From Taeniopygia guttata (lineage: Eukaryota > Chordata > Aves > Passeriformes > Estrildidae), in contig NC_133063.1 of assembly GCF_048771995.1 (NCBI RefSeq), forward strand, positions 5,282,001-5,346,000: 64,000 nucleotides of DNA, given 5' to 3'. The notes under the pieces are model-generated. The model saw only the letters and a program-made list of their open reading frames with translations, did not search any database and was not told the DNA's origin. Shown here in pieces: positions 43,838-55,261 of the stretch; the stretch's first letter is position 1; each line of letters begins with the position of its first letter. A program made the position numbers and the translations under genes.

Positions 43838-45903
43838 ATGGACATGATGGAGAAGGTCGTAACTATTATCACTATTGCCACAGTTGTAACAGGAGCCAAT
43901 ACAATACCACACAAGTACAACGTAACTGGAATATATCAGTGTCAAGGAAGGGCCTATGATCCCCACTCTCGTAGGGCCCTGAATGAGATTTTAAAGGTTA
44001 CAAATGCACGTTTGTGGGAAGGGAGAAATGTTTGGGGATGTAACTATGCATTTGTGCAAGATGGGTTCCATGAGGCTTACCAACCACCCATGAAACTCAT
44101 TCGGATTAGCCCTGAATGCTGTGACAAATGTTTGAGTAGATGTCCTGAATTTAGACTAAAACTAGAGCGATGTGCAATAAGAGGGCATGATCTTGATTTT
44201 AATATCACTCAAGTGTGTGTTGAATATCATAAGAACAGAACTAGAACTACCCCTCCAATACAAAAGAAAGCTATTACTACCCCACAACCACTTATCCCGG
44301 AAGTAGAGGAGCAGCCTATAGCTCCTACGATTACTAAAATTGGGCCGTATGCTATTAAGAAAACGGGAATCCAAAGACTGCTGGTCAATCCGGAATGGTC
44401 TCTGAAGCGAGTAGAAATGGGAATACAGGTAAATGCTTCAGATGTCCGGCCAGAGTGCGCCCCATTTCTCAGAAATCCTTTCATGGATTGGGCCACTTGG
44501 CTTCAAAAACAAATGCCCTCCAACTTTAAGAGTAAAAGAGATCTCACTGGGCTGCTAGGGACTGGACTAGGAGTGCTAAATACCATAGATTCAGAAGTAC
44601 TGATGAATAAACTAACAACAGTAGGGAACGACTTAGTTAAATTACAGCAACTTTTGCAATCTTCCCTACTAGCACTGGGTGACAACCATTGGAAGTTATC
44701 CAAAGTATTACCAGAATGGGAGAATACTGAAGAGCGAGACCATAAATTAATAATTAATGCATTAGGCACAGCCAGCGAAAATGTTTCACTAGCTCTTGGG
44801 TGTACCCAAGCACAACTATGGATGCAGTCAGCAGCTCAGTAGCTGCTGCAGTGATCAGAGAAGGCGGGGAGGGAATATTCCCTGCTGAACTCCGTAAAAT
44901 TGTTTGGGATAGTGCATCTGATATAGAAAGGGAACTACAAGCTTGGTGGACTTTGGTCAATTTCACTTATAACCCTATGACAAGTAAAGTAACAGCCTTT
45001 GTCTTAACAATACATAATGCATCAGTGAGCTTAATTCATCCTATAGTGCCCCTAGGATTAAACCATTAGGGGACTGTGTTATATCCTTCTGAACATAAAA
45101 CATGGGCGCGAGAAATCAGAGGAAAGTGGCAAACCATCAACCTAGAGCCCTGTTCTATGAGGAGACAACTTGGGTACATATGTGAGGGGACATTAGAAAG
45201 TAATAAAGATACATGTTTAGATACAGACCAAAGCATTTGCCACTTTGAAACGCATTCAGGTAACCAAACAACTTTGCTTGTATATGTAGGACAAGGTTGT
45301 GTCTGTCTCAGAACAGCATGCCCCACTATAATGATAGACAATCTAAGCATGAATGAGACTCAGTTCAATTTATGTGTCTGTAACTTTGTTAAAATTGAGG
45401 GATGTGACTTCTCATATCAGGCACCTGTAGTATCACACCAGTATATAAAAGCCAATTTAATTACTGTACAAGAGATAGTGCCCGTGCCCATAGGAATGAA
45501 TTTGACTTTAGTTGCTCAATTGTTAGAACATCAAGAACTGAGAGAAATTTTAAAAGAGATTAGAGACGTAGGGAAAAAGACTTTAATTACTATACACCAT
45601 GACACAGAAACCATCAAAGGAGTTTTTAAACGATTTGAAGAACACTTGTCTCATCATTGGTGGGATGTGCTTTTTGGATGGTCACCAACAGCAACTGGCA
45701 TACTTAATACTTTAATTCATCCTATTATTGTGTTGCTTATTTTAGTTAGTATAAGCTTGATTTTATCTGTTGTAATACTTGTTTGGAATTGGAAAATGAT
45801 ACGACGAATGACAGCCCTAACTTCACTATCAAAAGCATATGGCTTAGTTTTGAAACAAACTGGACACATGTCTTGGGCAGATGAAGAAAAGTCTATATAT
45901 TGA
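43838..45903 (+). pseudogene. env: ERV1 copy 2 env, frameshift and nonsense codon
   Basis: It has the same architecture as copy 1 env: signal peptide, glycosylated surface part, K-S-K-R cleavage site at about 44528-44539, anchor at about 45700-45790 and cytoplasmic tail. An 8-base gain at about 44826-44834 shifts the frame. TAG at 45067-45069 is in the continuing env frame, where copy 1 has GAG. Its codons at the two copy 1 stop sites are sense codons, so the lesions of the two copies do not overlap. Confidence 0.87.
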
Positions 45904-45941
45904 GTAAAGGAATTTACTCATTCCAAAGAAGAAGTGGGGAA

Positions 45942-46631
45942 TGAAACGTAAACTTTAAGGCATTTAGAGATTTTGAAGAGCTAAGATTTTAGTTAGAAAT
46001 AAGCCTTACTAGAGTTAATTAAAATAAGACTAATAAATGAGTAGGCCTTGATGAAGTTAGGAGTTAGTAGTTAACTAATAATTAATTGCTTGTCAGCACA
46101 ATGTTTGGTTAGCTGGGTTTATAATGAAGAATATAGAAACTGATAAATAGCTTTTAAGAACATAAGACAATTGTGGGCCCCCTCTGTTCTGAAACCAATT
46201 GAAGACAAGGAATGGGAGTTCTACCAAGAGTTCATTTGTCATACCTGCGCTGAAAAGGTAGAAAGATCAGAACGAGGAAGACTTCATTTACTTCCTCATT
46301 TTGGGACCCCTCCCCATAAAAGGGACCACCGACCCATTTCAAGGGACAAACTACGCATGCTTAATAGCTTTTGGAGTGATTAGCATACGAAGCGGGGAAT
46401 GGGATGTACCAAAATTATGAATATGCATTTGTATTTTGTATATTCAATACTTGTATGGATAAAAAGACTCTGTAATCACCTGGAAGGTGTGGTGTGTATT
46501 TGGGAGCTATCCTGCACGCTGCCCGGCGTCGAATAAACATACACTTTCTAACTTTAAATTGTTAGAGAGTTTTTGTCTGTCACAGTTGGATATCGATACT
46601 AGATCAATATCCATATTTTTTTAATAAATCA
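45942..46631 (+). repeat. ERV1 copy 2 3' LTR
   Basis: It starts TGAAACG after the polypurine tract AAAGAAGAAGTGGGGAA (45925-45941) and ends TAAATCA at 46631. The right GGGC target duplicate is at 46632-46635. Confidence 0.93.
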
Positions 46632-47867
46632 GGGCCCCCAGAACAAGGAGAAGATGGTGAGGGCTTACAGAATGATTCTGGTGGTTGATGGGCACTGCTG
46701 GTGCTGCCTGGAGCAGCTGTGGGCCTGCAGTGGCAGTTTCCCGCTCCCTCTCTGCAGCACTGGTAGTGCAGAGGCGATGGTGATGGGTGTCTCTCCCTGC
46801 AGAGCTCTGTTTGGCACTGCCGCTACCATCAGTCCGCCACGCTGGGCGTCTGCATGGGAATCGGATCTGCCACTCCACTGCCTCTTCCTACCACCCTGCT
46901 GGGCTCCACTGGGCTTGGCTGGACTCCCTTTTGGCTTGGCTGAACTCACTTGGTATCAGTGTCACCAGTGGGCTGCACTGTTCCGCTGGAGCAGAAAAAC
47001 AGTCCCATGTGCCACCCTGGCCCTGATGGTTTCAGTTGTGTGTCAGAGCTGTCACTTCTGTGCCACTCATCTCAACCCCGTGGCCTAAAATCTATTGTGG
47101 AAGGACAGAACTGAGAGGGAAATGGTGGTGGTGCTTTGGTCCCAAGGCCTCTCTGCTAGAGGGAGCCAGAAAGAAGGATCCCCCTTGCATTTCTGGTCAT
47201 GGCATTTCCCTGCTGAAATCACACCCATGGCTGTGATGTAAAATGAATAAACAGTGCTGAAAGATCCATGACCTGGTTTCTGTAGCTAGGAGAAACCTCT
47301 AAATGCAATTAAAGTAGTGCTTCTCCTTGTTTGCTGCTTTCCTGAACTGAGCAAGGTCCAGCTGGAAGAAGCCTTCTGGTTTTTGCTCAGAAGCATTAGT
47401 GGCCAAAGAGCACTGATGTGGTTCCTCACATCCTGATCCCTTCTCAGTGCTCAATTTCTCCGGGTGGGCTGTAGGGGATTAGTGTGTTCTTGGAGTTACT
47501 CTTAGATGCCTTGAGCAGTAGCTTATGGACTAGGAGGGCTTTTTGTGTTGCTTTGTAGCAGAGGAGAGCTTTGCAGACATTTTTTGGCCTGAGCTGTAGG
47601 GAAGATCTGGTTCTCTGCACTCTGTGAGTTCACAAACCAGCCCAGGGTGGCTGCTATTGTGATGTCAGGGGCCGCATCCCAGCGTTGCCAAGGCAAAGTT
47701 GCTGTGCCCAGGCCCGGCAGGGCTCAGTGAGCAGAGCAGCTCTGTGGCACGCTGACTGCAGGCGGAACCTGCTGATCGCCGAGGTCTCTGCCAGCAGGAC
47801 TCGCAGGATTTTTGGTTTTTCCCCGCAGGCGTTGTCTGGTGCAGACTTGGGCAGCGCTGCTCAGGCC
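46632..47867 (+). other. 5' flank of PAK unit C with promoter motifs
   Basis: This is homologous to 5251-6489. The CRE-like element (47660-47667) and X-box-like element (47684-47697) are kept. AATAAA lies at about 47246. No coding region was judged real. Confidence 0.6.
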
Positions 47868-49027
47868 ATGGAGAGAGTGTGTGCTGCAGTTTGCACGGCT
47901 TTCTCCGTGGCCTATTCTGGGTACTTTTTCACCCAGCTGGCACGTAAGTGGACGGTTTTGTGCAGTGTGGCATATGGACACCAAAATGCCACCAAGAGGC
48001 CTTGAGTTGGGTAAAGCTGCTGTCAGCAGCTGCAGCTAAGAAGGGGGTGTCTCTAGCCAGAGGGGCCTGGGCAGCATTTGTAATGTAGCCTGCAGGGGCT
48101 CCGCTCCTCCCGTGGCATAGCCTGTGCCCATGGGGTCTGGAATCTCCTCAGTTTGCTGGCTCAAGCCAGACAACTTCCAAGATAGGAAGACTGGGAGAGC
48201 TTGGCAGGAGTCCTTGGAAAAGCTGTGCACTGCTCTCCAGCACTGAGGGAAAGTCCCTCAGTTCAAGTCTTCTTGTCTGCATTCCCTCATCCCAGCATGT
48301 GCCTGTGGAACTTGACACTTCCTGAGTGCTAAAAGAGCCATTCCTTCTGGGATGAAATCACAGGATCAGCTTGGAAAAGGCCTCTGAGATGGACATTTCA
48401 GAGCAGTTCTTGTATGCTCCTGAACCCAGGAGCTGTTCCTGCGCTGTGTCACCACAGAACTGCCACCATGGCTAAAGGGGACTTGGGGGAAGCTTTTTTG
48501 GGGAAGGGTTTTCAGTAAGCTCATGGCAATTGATACATGCAATCCCTTCAGAAAACTAAAGTCCAGGGAAGAGAGGAGCTCTAGCTCCTGCTGGGTGGGG
48601 TGGGGCAGAAGCTGGAATGCCTGTTGCAGAACCACTGGGACTTTCTCAGTCTCAAGTTTCTATGGGTTGAATGGCCAAAGGGAACAAAATTTGGACACGA
48701 GGCAGTAGTTTGTGCTGTTGTCATGCTGTGTGACACAAGGGTTGCTGCTGGAGTGATGGAGTGAAAGCAGAATGCTCTGTCTTTGGTTGCTGACAATTTG
48801 GTGGGTTTGCCCAGCACAGGCAGTTTCCTTACAGCATCTGCTTCTTTTTCCCTTTTGTCTTGAAGGTCACATCACCCGTGCCTGGAGAGAATCCGCTCCT
48901 TGGGTGAGTGGGAAAGGAGCCTTTGGTGTGGGTAGCATTTGACAATTGTGGAGCAAGCTGTGAGCTGGGCCTGGTGCAGTCCAGTGCCAGCCTGGTTGGA
49001 TGAATGAAAGAACAGTCCAGGCTCTTT

Positions 49028-49075
<48 letters not shown>

Positions 49076-52000
49076 GCAGCAGCAGCTGAAGAAGCAGCAG
49101 CAGCTGCAGGAGGAGTTGGATCCCAGGCTGTTTTCTCCAGTTCCTTTTCAGAGCTTTTAAGCAGCTGAAAGTGGGGTTGCTTGGTGCTTGAAGCCATGAT
49201 GGAAGTTCTCCTGTACAAGAGAGTGCAGTCCCATCTAACTGGCCCATTTTACTTGAGTTTGAACAATTAGAATGCCATTTCTCTGCAGATGATTTCTCCT
49301 TAGTGATTCTGGCTCCAGAGCTGAATAGGGAGGTTACCTGTCCCTGACACTGCTGTCTATCTGCAGAGCCCAAAACAGACCTCTGAGCCTCCTCTGGATG
49401 CATGTCTGCCTGAAGAGGAGACCAAAGGGGAGGAAGATTCCCACCAAAGTGCACCTGCTGCCACTGCAGGGCCTGAGCATCCAGCATCAGTAAGTAGCAG
49501 CTCTGGCTAGTCCTGTGGCTGGAGCAAAGCAGAGCTGCAAGTTTCTGAGCAGACAGCACCTGCCCTGCCTGGCTGAAGATGCTGAGGGCTGGAATCTTTC
49601 CAGCTCTCCCAGAGCAATTCCCCCAGCCTGTGAGGCCTGGAGAAGGGGTGTGGAACTTGGACGTTTAGGCATCACTTCCCTACTGTTCTGACAGGGGCTG
49701 GGAATTTGTCTCAGCAAGACACAAGGGGTAGCAATAGCACCAGCACCTGCTCCGGCTGCCTCTTCACCCGAGGGAGAGGCTGAAGAGGAGGAAGGTGCCA
49801 ATGAACCTGCTGCTGCTGTCAGTCCGCGGCCTGAGCAGCCAGCATCAGTAAGTGCCTGTTTGGGTTAGCAGTGTCTTTGGTGACATTTTGTCCCTTATGT
49901 AAAAGCAGGGTTTGGGTTCGGGGCCTTGAGCTGGAGAAGTGGGCTGCAAAAGCTGAGAGGTGAAGAGCCCTGGATGTGGCCAGCAGCATCTTCCTCAGGG
50001 CTTGCATTTGAAATGAGATCAGAGGGGCATCTCTGCCAGGCACATTTGTGACCCAAATTAATTTCTTGTCCCAGAGCTACAGCTCCTCTGTTGTGGCACC
50101 TGCACAAGCTGCAGCTGAAGAAGCCTCCAGTGCCCAAGCTGGAAACTCAAGCAGGAGCAGCTCGTGCACCTGGAGCACGACTAGTTCCTCTGGCAGCAGG
50201 GAGCTGCTGGGAGAGAGGACAGAGGACAAGTGCCTGGCCATGCTGAGTACGTCCTTTGTGACCCTTGTGTGCCGCAGCAGTGCCTGGTGTGTGTGTGTGT
50301 GTGTCAGGAAGAGCTGTCCCAGCTCCTGTTCCTCCTCAGCTGAGTGCCAGCTCCTGAGGCCTCCCCACAGGAGCTGTTGCTGTGCTCTGAGGTGGGGAGG
50401 GATCTCTGGGCTGCTGCTCCTGCCTCGGAGGGCAGCTGGGCCTGGTTTGGCCTTGCCTGAGCTTCCCTCTAGGCAAAAGGCAGAGCAGAGATTGTTTCTG
50501 GCTAAGCAGGAGGCTGTGACCGAGCAAATGAGGAGGCCTCCAGGAGCTCCTGTGGGGCCCAGCTCCTGTGGGGCACGGCCAAGGTCATCTCATCTTCAGA
50601 GCTCAGCCTGTCCTAAAAGCTGAGGGACCTCATTCCTAAGGCCCATCACAGTAGGGTAGAACATCAGCTGCTGCTCTTGAGCGGCAGAAGGGCCTTGTTT
50701 AGGCAAAGTCCTGCTTGATGCTTGAGATCTTAGCTCTGCTGGAGGCACTTTGCAATATTCTTCCTGTTCTGGAAAGGGCAGCTGTTGATAAAAATGGATT
50801 CCAGAAGCCAAGATGCCTTGCATGTTTGCAAGGATTTAATCTTTTGTTGAATGTCCCAGAGTGTTCATTGCCCGAACAGAAAGGTTGTGTTTGTCCTGCT
50901 GCCCTTAATGTCTGTAAGCAACAATCACTTCTCTTGCTTACACTTTTCTGATCCCTGTCTCCTCTGACTGTTTCTTGATGTGCTTAGATTTTAGTTTAGA
51001 CTTCTAGTTTTGGACAGGCCATCTGTGCTGAAGGGCTGCTTGTCCTGCTGCTGTTGTTTTTTAGGTGGTGGCGGTGTGGTGGTGTTGTTGTTTCCTGAGG
51101 GAGTGAGTTGAAAGGGCGCAGTGTCCCAGAGAGTGGGGCTGCCTTTCTGATCTGCTGCACGGTGGGATCTCTTTTGAAGGGAGCATCTTTCCTTGGGATT
51201 TTTACAGAGATGCTGGTGAGCGAGGGAGATCCTGAGGCTAAATACACAGAACTGGAAACAATTGGCAGAGGGTGAGTGCAGCCACAGTTCCTTCCATTTA
51301 CTGTTTGTCCCTGGACTGTTTTCCTCTTGTACTGTGGATTCCTGCACTTGCAGGGACTAAAGGACTTCTTCTTTCTCTGCGGCCGTTTTGTTTCTAGGGG
51401 TTTTGGCACGGTCTGCATGGCAGTGGAGACTGCCACAGGAGAAGAGGTAAGCGTCAAGCAGCGCCACAGCTTCTGCAGAACTGTTTTAGGACAGCATTTG
51501 ATCTGTCATGTCTGGAAGAGTTTGCTTTGTTGCTGTGAAATGGAGAATGCCAGTGGAATGATCAAGCCCCCTAGAGGTTGTCCAGCAGTTTTGCTCCATG
51601 TTTTCTGGCAGAAATTGACTTTCTGCTTGCAAGAGGAGTGTGAATGAAAATGGGGATGATAAAGTAAAGCCATGGGGGAAGTCTGTGGGAACGGTGAGTG
51701 TTGTTAGAGCTTTGAGGTGGACAGCATAGACCATGTTTCTGCCAGGTTTCCAAGGCAAAGGCTATCTGGCTTTTTGTCCTGGCAGGTGCCCAAGCAAGCG
51801 GTCTGATGTCCAGCCACAAGGCAGCTTGGCCCAGCCCAGCTCTGTCACCCCATCATCACTGTCTCCGTGTTCCCCTGGTGGTTCTGTGCCACCAACTTTG
51901 GTTCATGTTTTCCATGTTGTTTTAGGTGGCCATAAAGAAAATTAGTCTCCTGGAAGAGAGCAACAGCGAGGTGTGCCTGAATGAAATCCAGATCATGCGT

Positions 52001-55000
52001 GGCAATAAGAATGCCAATCTTGTGACCTTTGTAGACAGGTGAGTGGTTCTGCTGTTCTGCCATGAAAGGTCATTCACATCCTGCAAGCCAGAAGTTCAAC
52101 CACTCCTTTGGTGGCTGGCAGAGGATGGAGCTGTTAATTCCTGCTTCTGGGCTGATCTACAGCGTCCTGGGAGGAGATTGCATTGGGGCTGCATTCATCT
52201 TTGCTGGCATACCTAGTTTGAAGTGTGCTTTCAAAGACCGGCCTTGGCCCTTTCTTACTGAGCCAACAGCCTCAAAGTTCCTGTCCTCTCTCCACATGGT
52301 TTCATTTGTTTTGGCATTTGATTTTTTCCCACGGGTCTCCAGTGCTGACAAAGCGCTGTAGATTGTATCTCCCTTGGCCTGTTGCATTGGTGTGGATACC
52401 AAGCAGCCTTTAGACTGCATAGAGTTCAAGCCCTGTAGAGCATTGTGAATGACTATTCCGCCTGTCTTCCTCTGAGAGAGACACAGGAGCAAGAATCCAT
52501 CAGGTCATGTAAGTGCACACCTTCATCTCCAGGCTGTTGTTTCCTCCTTTCAGCTACCTGGTGGATGAGGAACTCTGGCTGGTGATGGAATACATGGATG
52601 GAGGTTCTTTATACGATGTCATCAGGGAGACTCATATGGCAGAAGGAGAGATAGCAGCTGTCTCTCGGGAGGTAAGGGATGGCGCTTGTTTCTTCCCATG
52701 GCTTGGTCGGGACGGCCCTTCCAAATGGGTGATAAGGAGAGGAGAGATTTCCCCTTCCAAGCTTCCTTTCTGCCTTTCTCTTATGCCTGGCAGTAGCAAG
52801 AGCAGATGAAGTGCCTGCCAATGTGCCTGCCCTTCTTCTAGTGTGTTTGTGTTTGCCTCTCTAAAGCCTTGCCTGGAGCCTGTGAGTGCTGCATTCCTTC
52901 CCCACAAGAGCAAAGTGGCTGGTGGCACCATGTTGAGCAAGTGGCAAAGACAAAGAGATACTCCCAGGACTCTCACAGAGCTCAGCCTCAAAGGAGAGCC
53001 TTGCACCCCAAGTGGTGCTTGCAAAAGCAGACACTGTTGTCTGGCTGCAGAGAGTACAGGCACTGCAGCAGTGCACCTTGAGTCTGTGTTTGCAGGGCAC
53101 TGGCCAGAGCAACAATTGCCCTTTCCCTTTCAAAACAAACAGCCACGCCCTTAGAAAAGCTCTGCTGTCCTCGTGTTGGAGCAGCGAGCTCTGCTGCCTT
53201 TGCCAGCAGCCTGGCCTGCCGTGGCTCCGCATCCCCCAGGAAGTCAGTCTTGCAGGTGTGCCACTGCCCTGCTTGTGGGACGCAATCCACTCAGGCTCGT
53301 GTTTCTTTTTCCTCTCTCAGTGCCTGCAAGGCCTGGATTTCCTTCACTCCAAGCAAGTGATCCACCGAGACATCAAAAGCCACAACATTCTCCTGGGCTT
53401 GGACGGCTCTGTCAAGTTGGGTGGGTGTTGCTGGCCAGGCTCAGCCGTGGCGGGCTGCGGTGTGGGGCTGCCTTTGGGTGCTGCCGCTTCCCTGGTGCCT
53501 GTGGCAGTGCAGGCTGCCCTGCTGCGAGCGCAGAGCACAGCCACAAGGTGCAGGGAGCTGTAGCTGGGCAGAAGGGGTCAGCAGTGCCTTTGGCTTGTGT
53601 GTGTCCCTTCCCCAGCAAGGCAGCAGCAGTCTAATAGCTTCAGGGGACTAAAAGCCACTGCCTGAAGTCGGGGGCTTTTGCAAAGTGGCCAATTGCGTAT
53701 TTCCTCAGCTGCAGGCCCGAGGAATGGCAGCATGCCCCTGGTACAGCTGGATTCCACACTGCCTTCTTAGACATTGATTCAGTGGGGAATTCTTTTCTTT
53801 GCTCTCCTTTTTCAAGCTGGCTTGATGTGAGTGTTTTTTCTCCTCAGCTGATTTTGGCCTTTCTGCTCAGCTCACCGCTGAGCAGAGCAAACGAAGATCA
53901 CTTGTTGGGACTACTCACTGGATGGCCCCAGAAATTTTCACAAAGAAGCCCTACGGCCCCAAAGTGGACATCTGGTCCTTTGGAATTGTGGGGATCGAGA
54001 TGGTGGAAGGAGCACCTCCTTACCTGATGAACACCTCCCGCACGGTACGCTGCAACTCCCCTCAGATGCTCCTGTCACTCTGACTAAATCTACTCCCATT
54101 CTGCTGCCTGGGAAGCTTGCTAACACCTGACAATGATAGGTGCCAGGCTGCATAGTCTCTTATGCTTCTTGCCCAGATTATCCCCTTGGCATTTCATCAT
54201 GAATAGCACAAGAAAATCACTATGCCTTTTCCTTGATGGAAGCTTTGCCTAAGAGAGCAGTGAGCAGCTTTACCTAAGGGAGCAGTGAGCTGCATTTTAT
54301 GGGTGGAATCCTTGGAAATAGTAAAGTTAGATTAAAGTCTGTCTTCCACCTTGCCTGTAGAGCTGGTGTCAGTGCTGAGAGAAGCAAAGTGTGCTGCTGC
54401 TGATGGAGTTGCTCCTAATTCCATCAGCCAATGAAATCAGGGATCAAGGCAAGAGCCTTTGCATGTTGGACTGGCTACGTCTGCCTCTGGCTTTGGGTTC
54501 TTTTAGTAGGGGTAGGAAAGGTATCTCCCTCCCTCTGGCAGGGAGTAAAGAGCCACTGGGAACTGGAGCTTGTCCAGTGGGGTCTGTGTGAGCAGTTTGG
54601 GGTGTGGAGGAGACAGGTGGAGCGTGGCATTTCCTTCTTCTCCAGGTTCAGCAGCTGATAAGCACCAGGGGCACCCCGAAGCTGCAGAAGCCCAGGCAAC
54701 AGTCGGCTTGGCTGCGAGACTTTCTGTGCTGCTGCCTGGAGACGGACGAGGACAGGCGCTGGTCTGCCCAGGAACTTCTGCAGGTAAAAGGCAAAGCGGC
54801 TGCCGGGTGCGCCGGCCGCCCGCTGCCAGGGGCTCCTCGTCTGCTCAAGTCCAAGGCGGCAGATGGGCCCTGCTCCTGAGAATCTCCAGTCTGGGAGCTT
54901 TTCAAAGGAAAACAGAGGAGAATCCTGGCCTGGCATGGGTTGGAAGGAGCCTTTCCAGGTCGCCTAGACCAAATCTCCTTCAGCTGAAGCCATCTGGGTT

Positions 55001-55261
55001 AATGGATTTGTGGGATTGGGAGCCATGTTTGGCTCATGTAGCATGGTCCTGGATGTGGAGACAGAGGTGCACAGAATGCCCTTCTTTGTGTATTTTTCTG
55101 CTTGCCAGAGAAAGCCAGTTTCAGCCTGTGAGGTCAGTAGATATTAATTTCTTCTTTTTCTCTTTGGGCAGCATCCTTTTGTAACCTCAGCCAAGCCGAC
55201 CTCCAGCCTGACGCCTCTGATCATGGCAACGCAGCAGTTTATGGCCGACAGGAGATACTAG
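47868..55261 (+). CDS. PAK3-like serine/threonine kinase, copy C (exon 4 disabled)
   Basis: Exons: 47868-47943, 48866-48903, 49367-49489, [exon 4 lost], 50075-50246, 51208-51271, 51398-51446, 51926-52038, 52554-52671, 53321-53420, 53848-54044, 54646-54783, 55172-55261. A deletion of about 295 bp removed the end of intron 3, the acceptor and the first 14-15 bases of exon 4, leaving a remnant at 49738-49847. Joining exon 3 to exon 5 keeps the frame and gives 425 residues with a full kinase domain. The exon 2 acceptor is AAG rather than CAG, possibly weaker. The activation-loop site is Ser, as in copies A and B. Kinase motifs GRGGFGTV, VAIK, HRD, DFG and APE are intact. Exons 10-13 match copy B, whereas earlier exons match copy A. 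AATAAA is at 55349-55354. Confidence 0.8.
49029..49109 (+). repeat. Interrupted CAG repeat in PAK-C intron 2
   Basis: Fourteen pure CAG triplets are followed by a run interrupted by AAG and CTG codons, 27 triplets in all. The interruption pattern differs from A (pure) and from B and D (single CCG). Confidence 0.9.
49738..49847 (+). pseudogene. Exon 4 remnant of PAK-C
   Basis: It lacks the acceptor and the first bases of exon 4 but keeps the donor GTAAGT at 49848. The candidate upstream AG sites (for example the TAG just before 49738) would enter the exon out of frame, so use of this exon is unlikely. Confidence 0.7.

Larger units (their letters stand above)
35615..46631 (+). mobile_element. 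ERV1 copy 2, full-length gammaretrovirus-like provirus
   Basis: The order is 5' LTR, tRNA-Arg-like primer site, 1.8-kb leader, pre-gag ORF, gag, UGA, pro-pol, env, polypurine tract (45925-45941) and 3' LTR. It is flanked by GGGC on both sides (35611-35614, 46632-46635), and the C/D junction at 58748-58751 has the single GGGC of an empty site. Lesions: TAG in RT (41623-41625), TAG at the RH-IN linker (42823-42825, shared with copy 1), a 1-base loss in integrase (about 43008), an 8-base gain in env (about 44830) and TAG in env (45067-45069). Gag and the pre-gag ORF are open. Confidence 0.95.
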
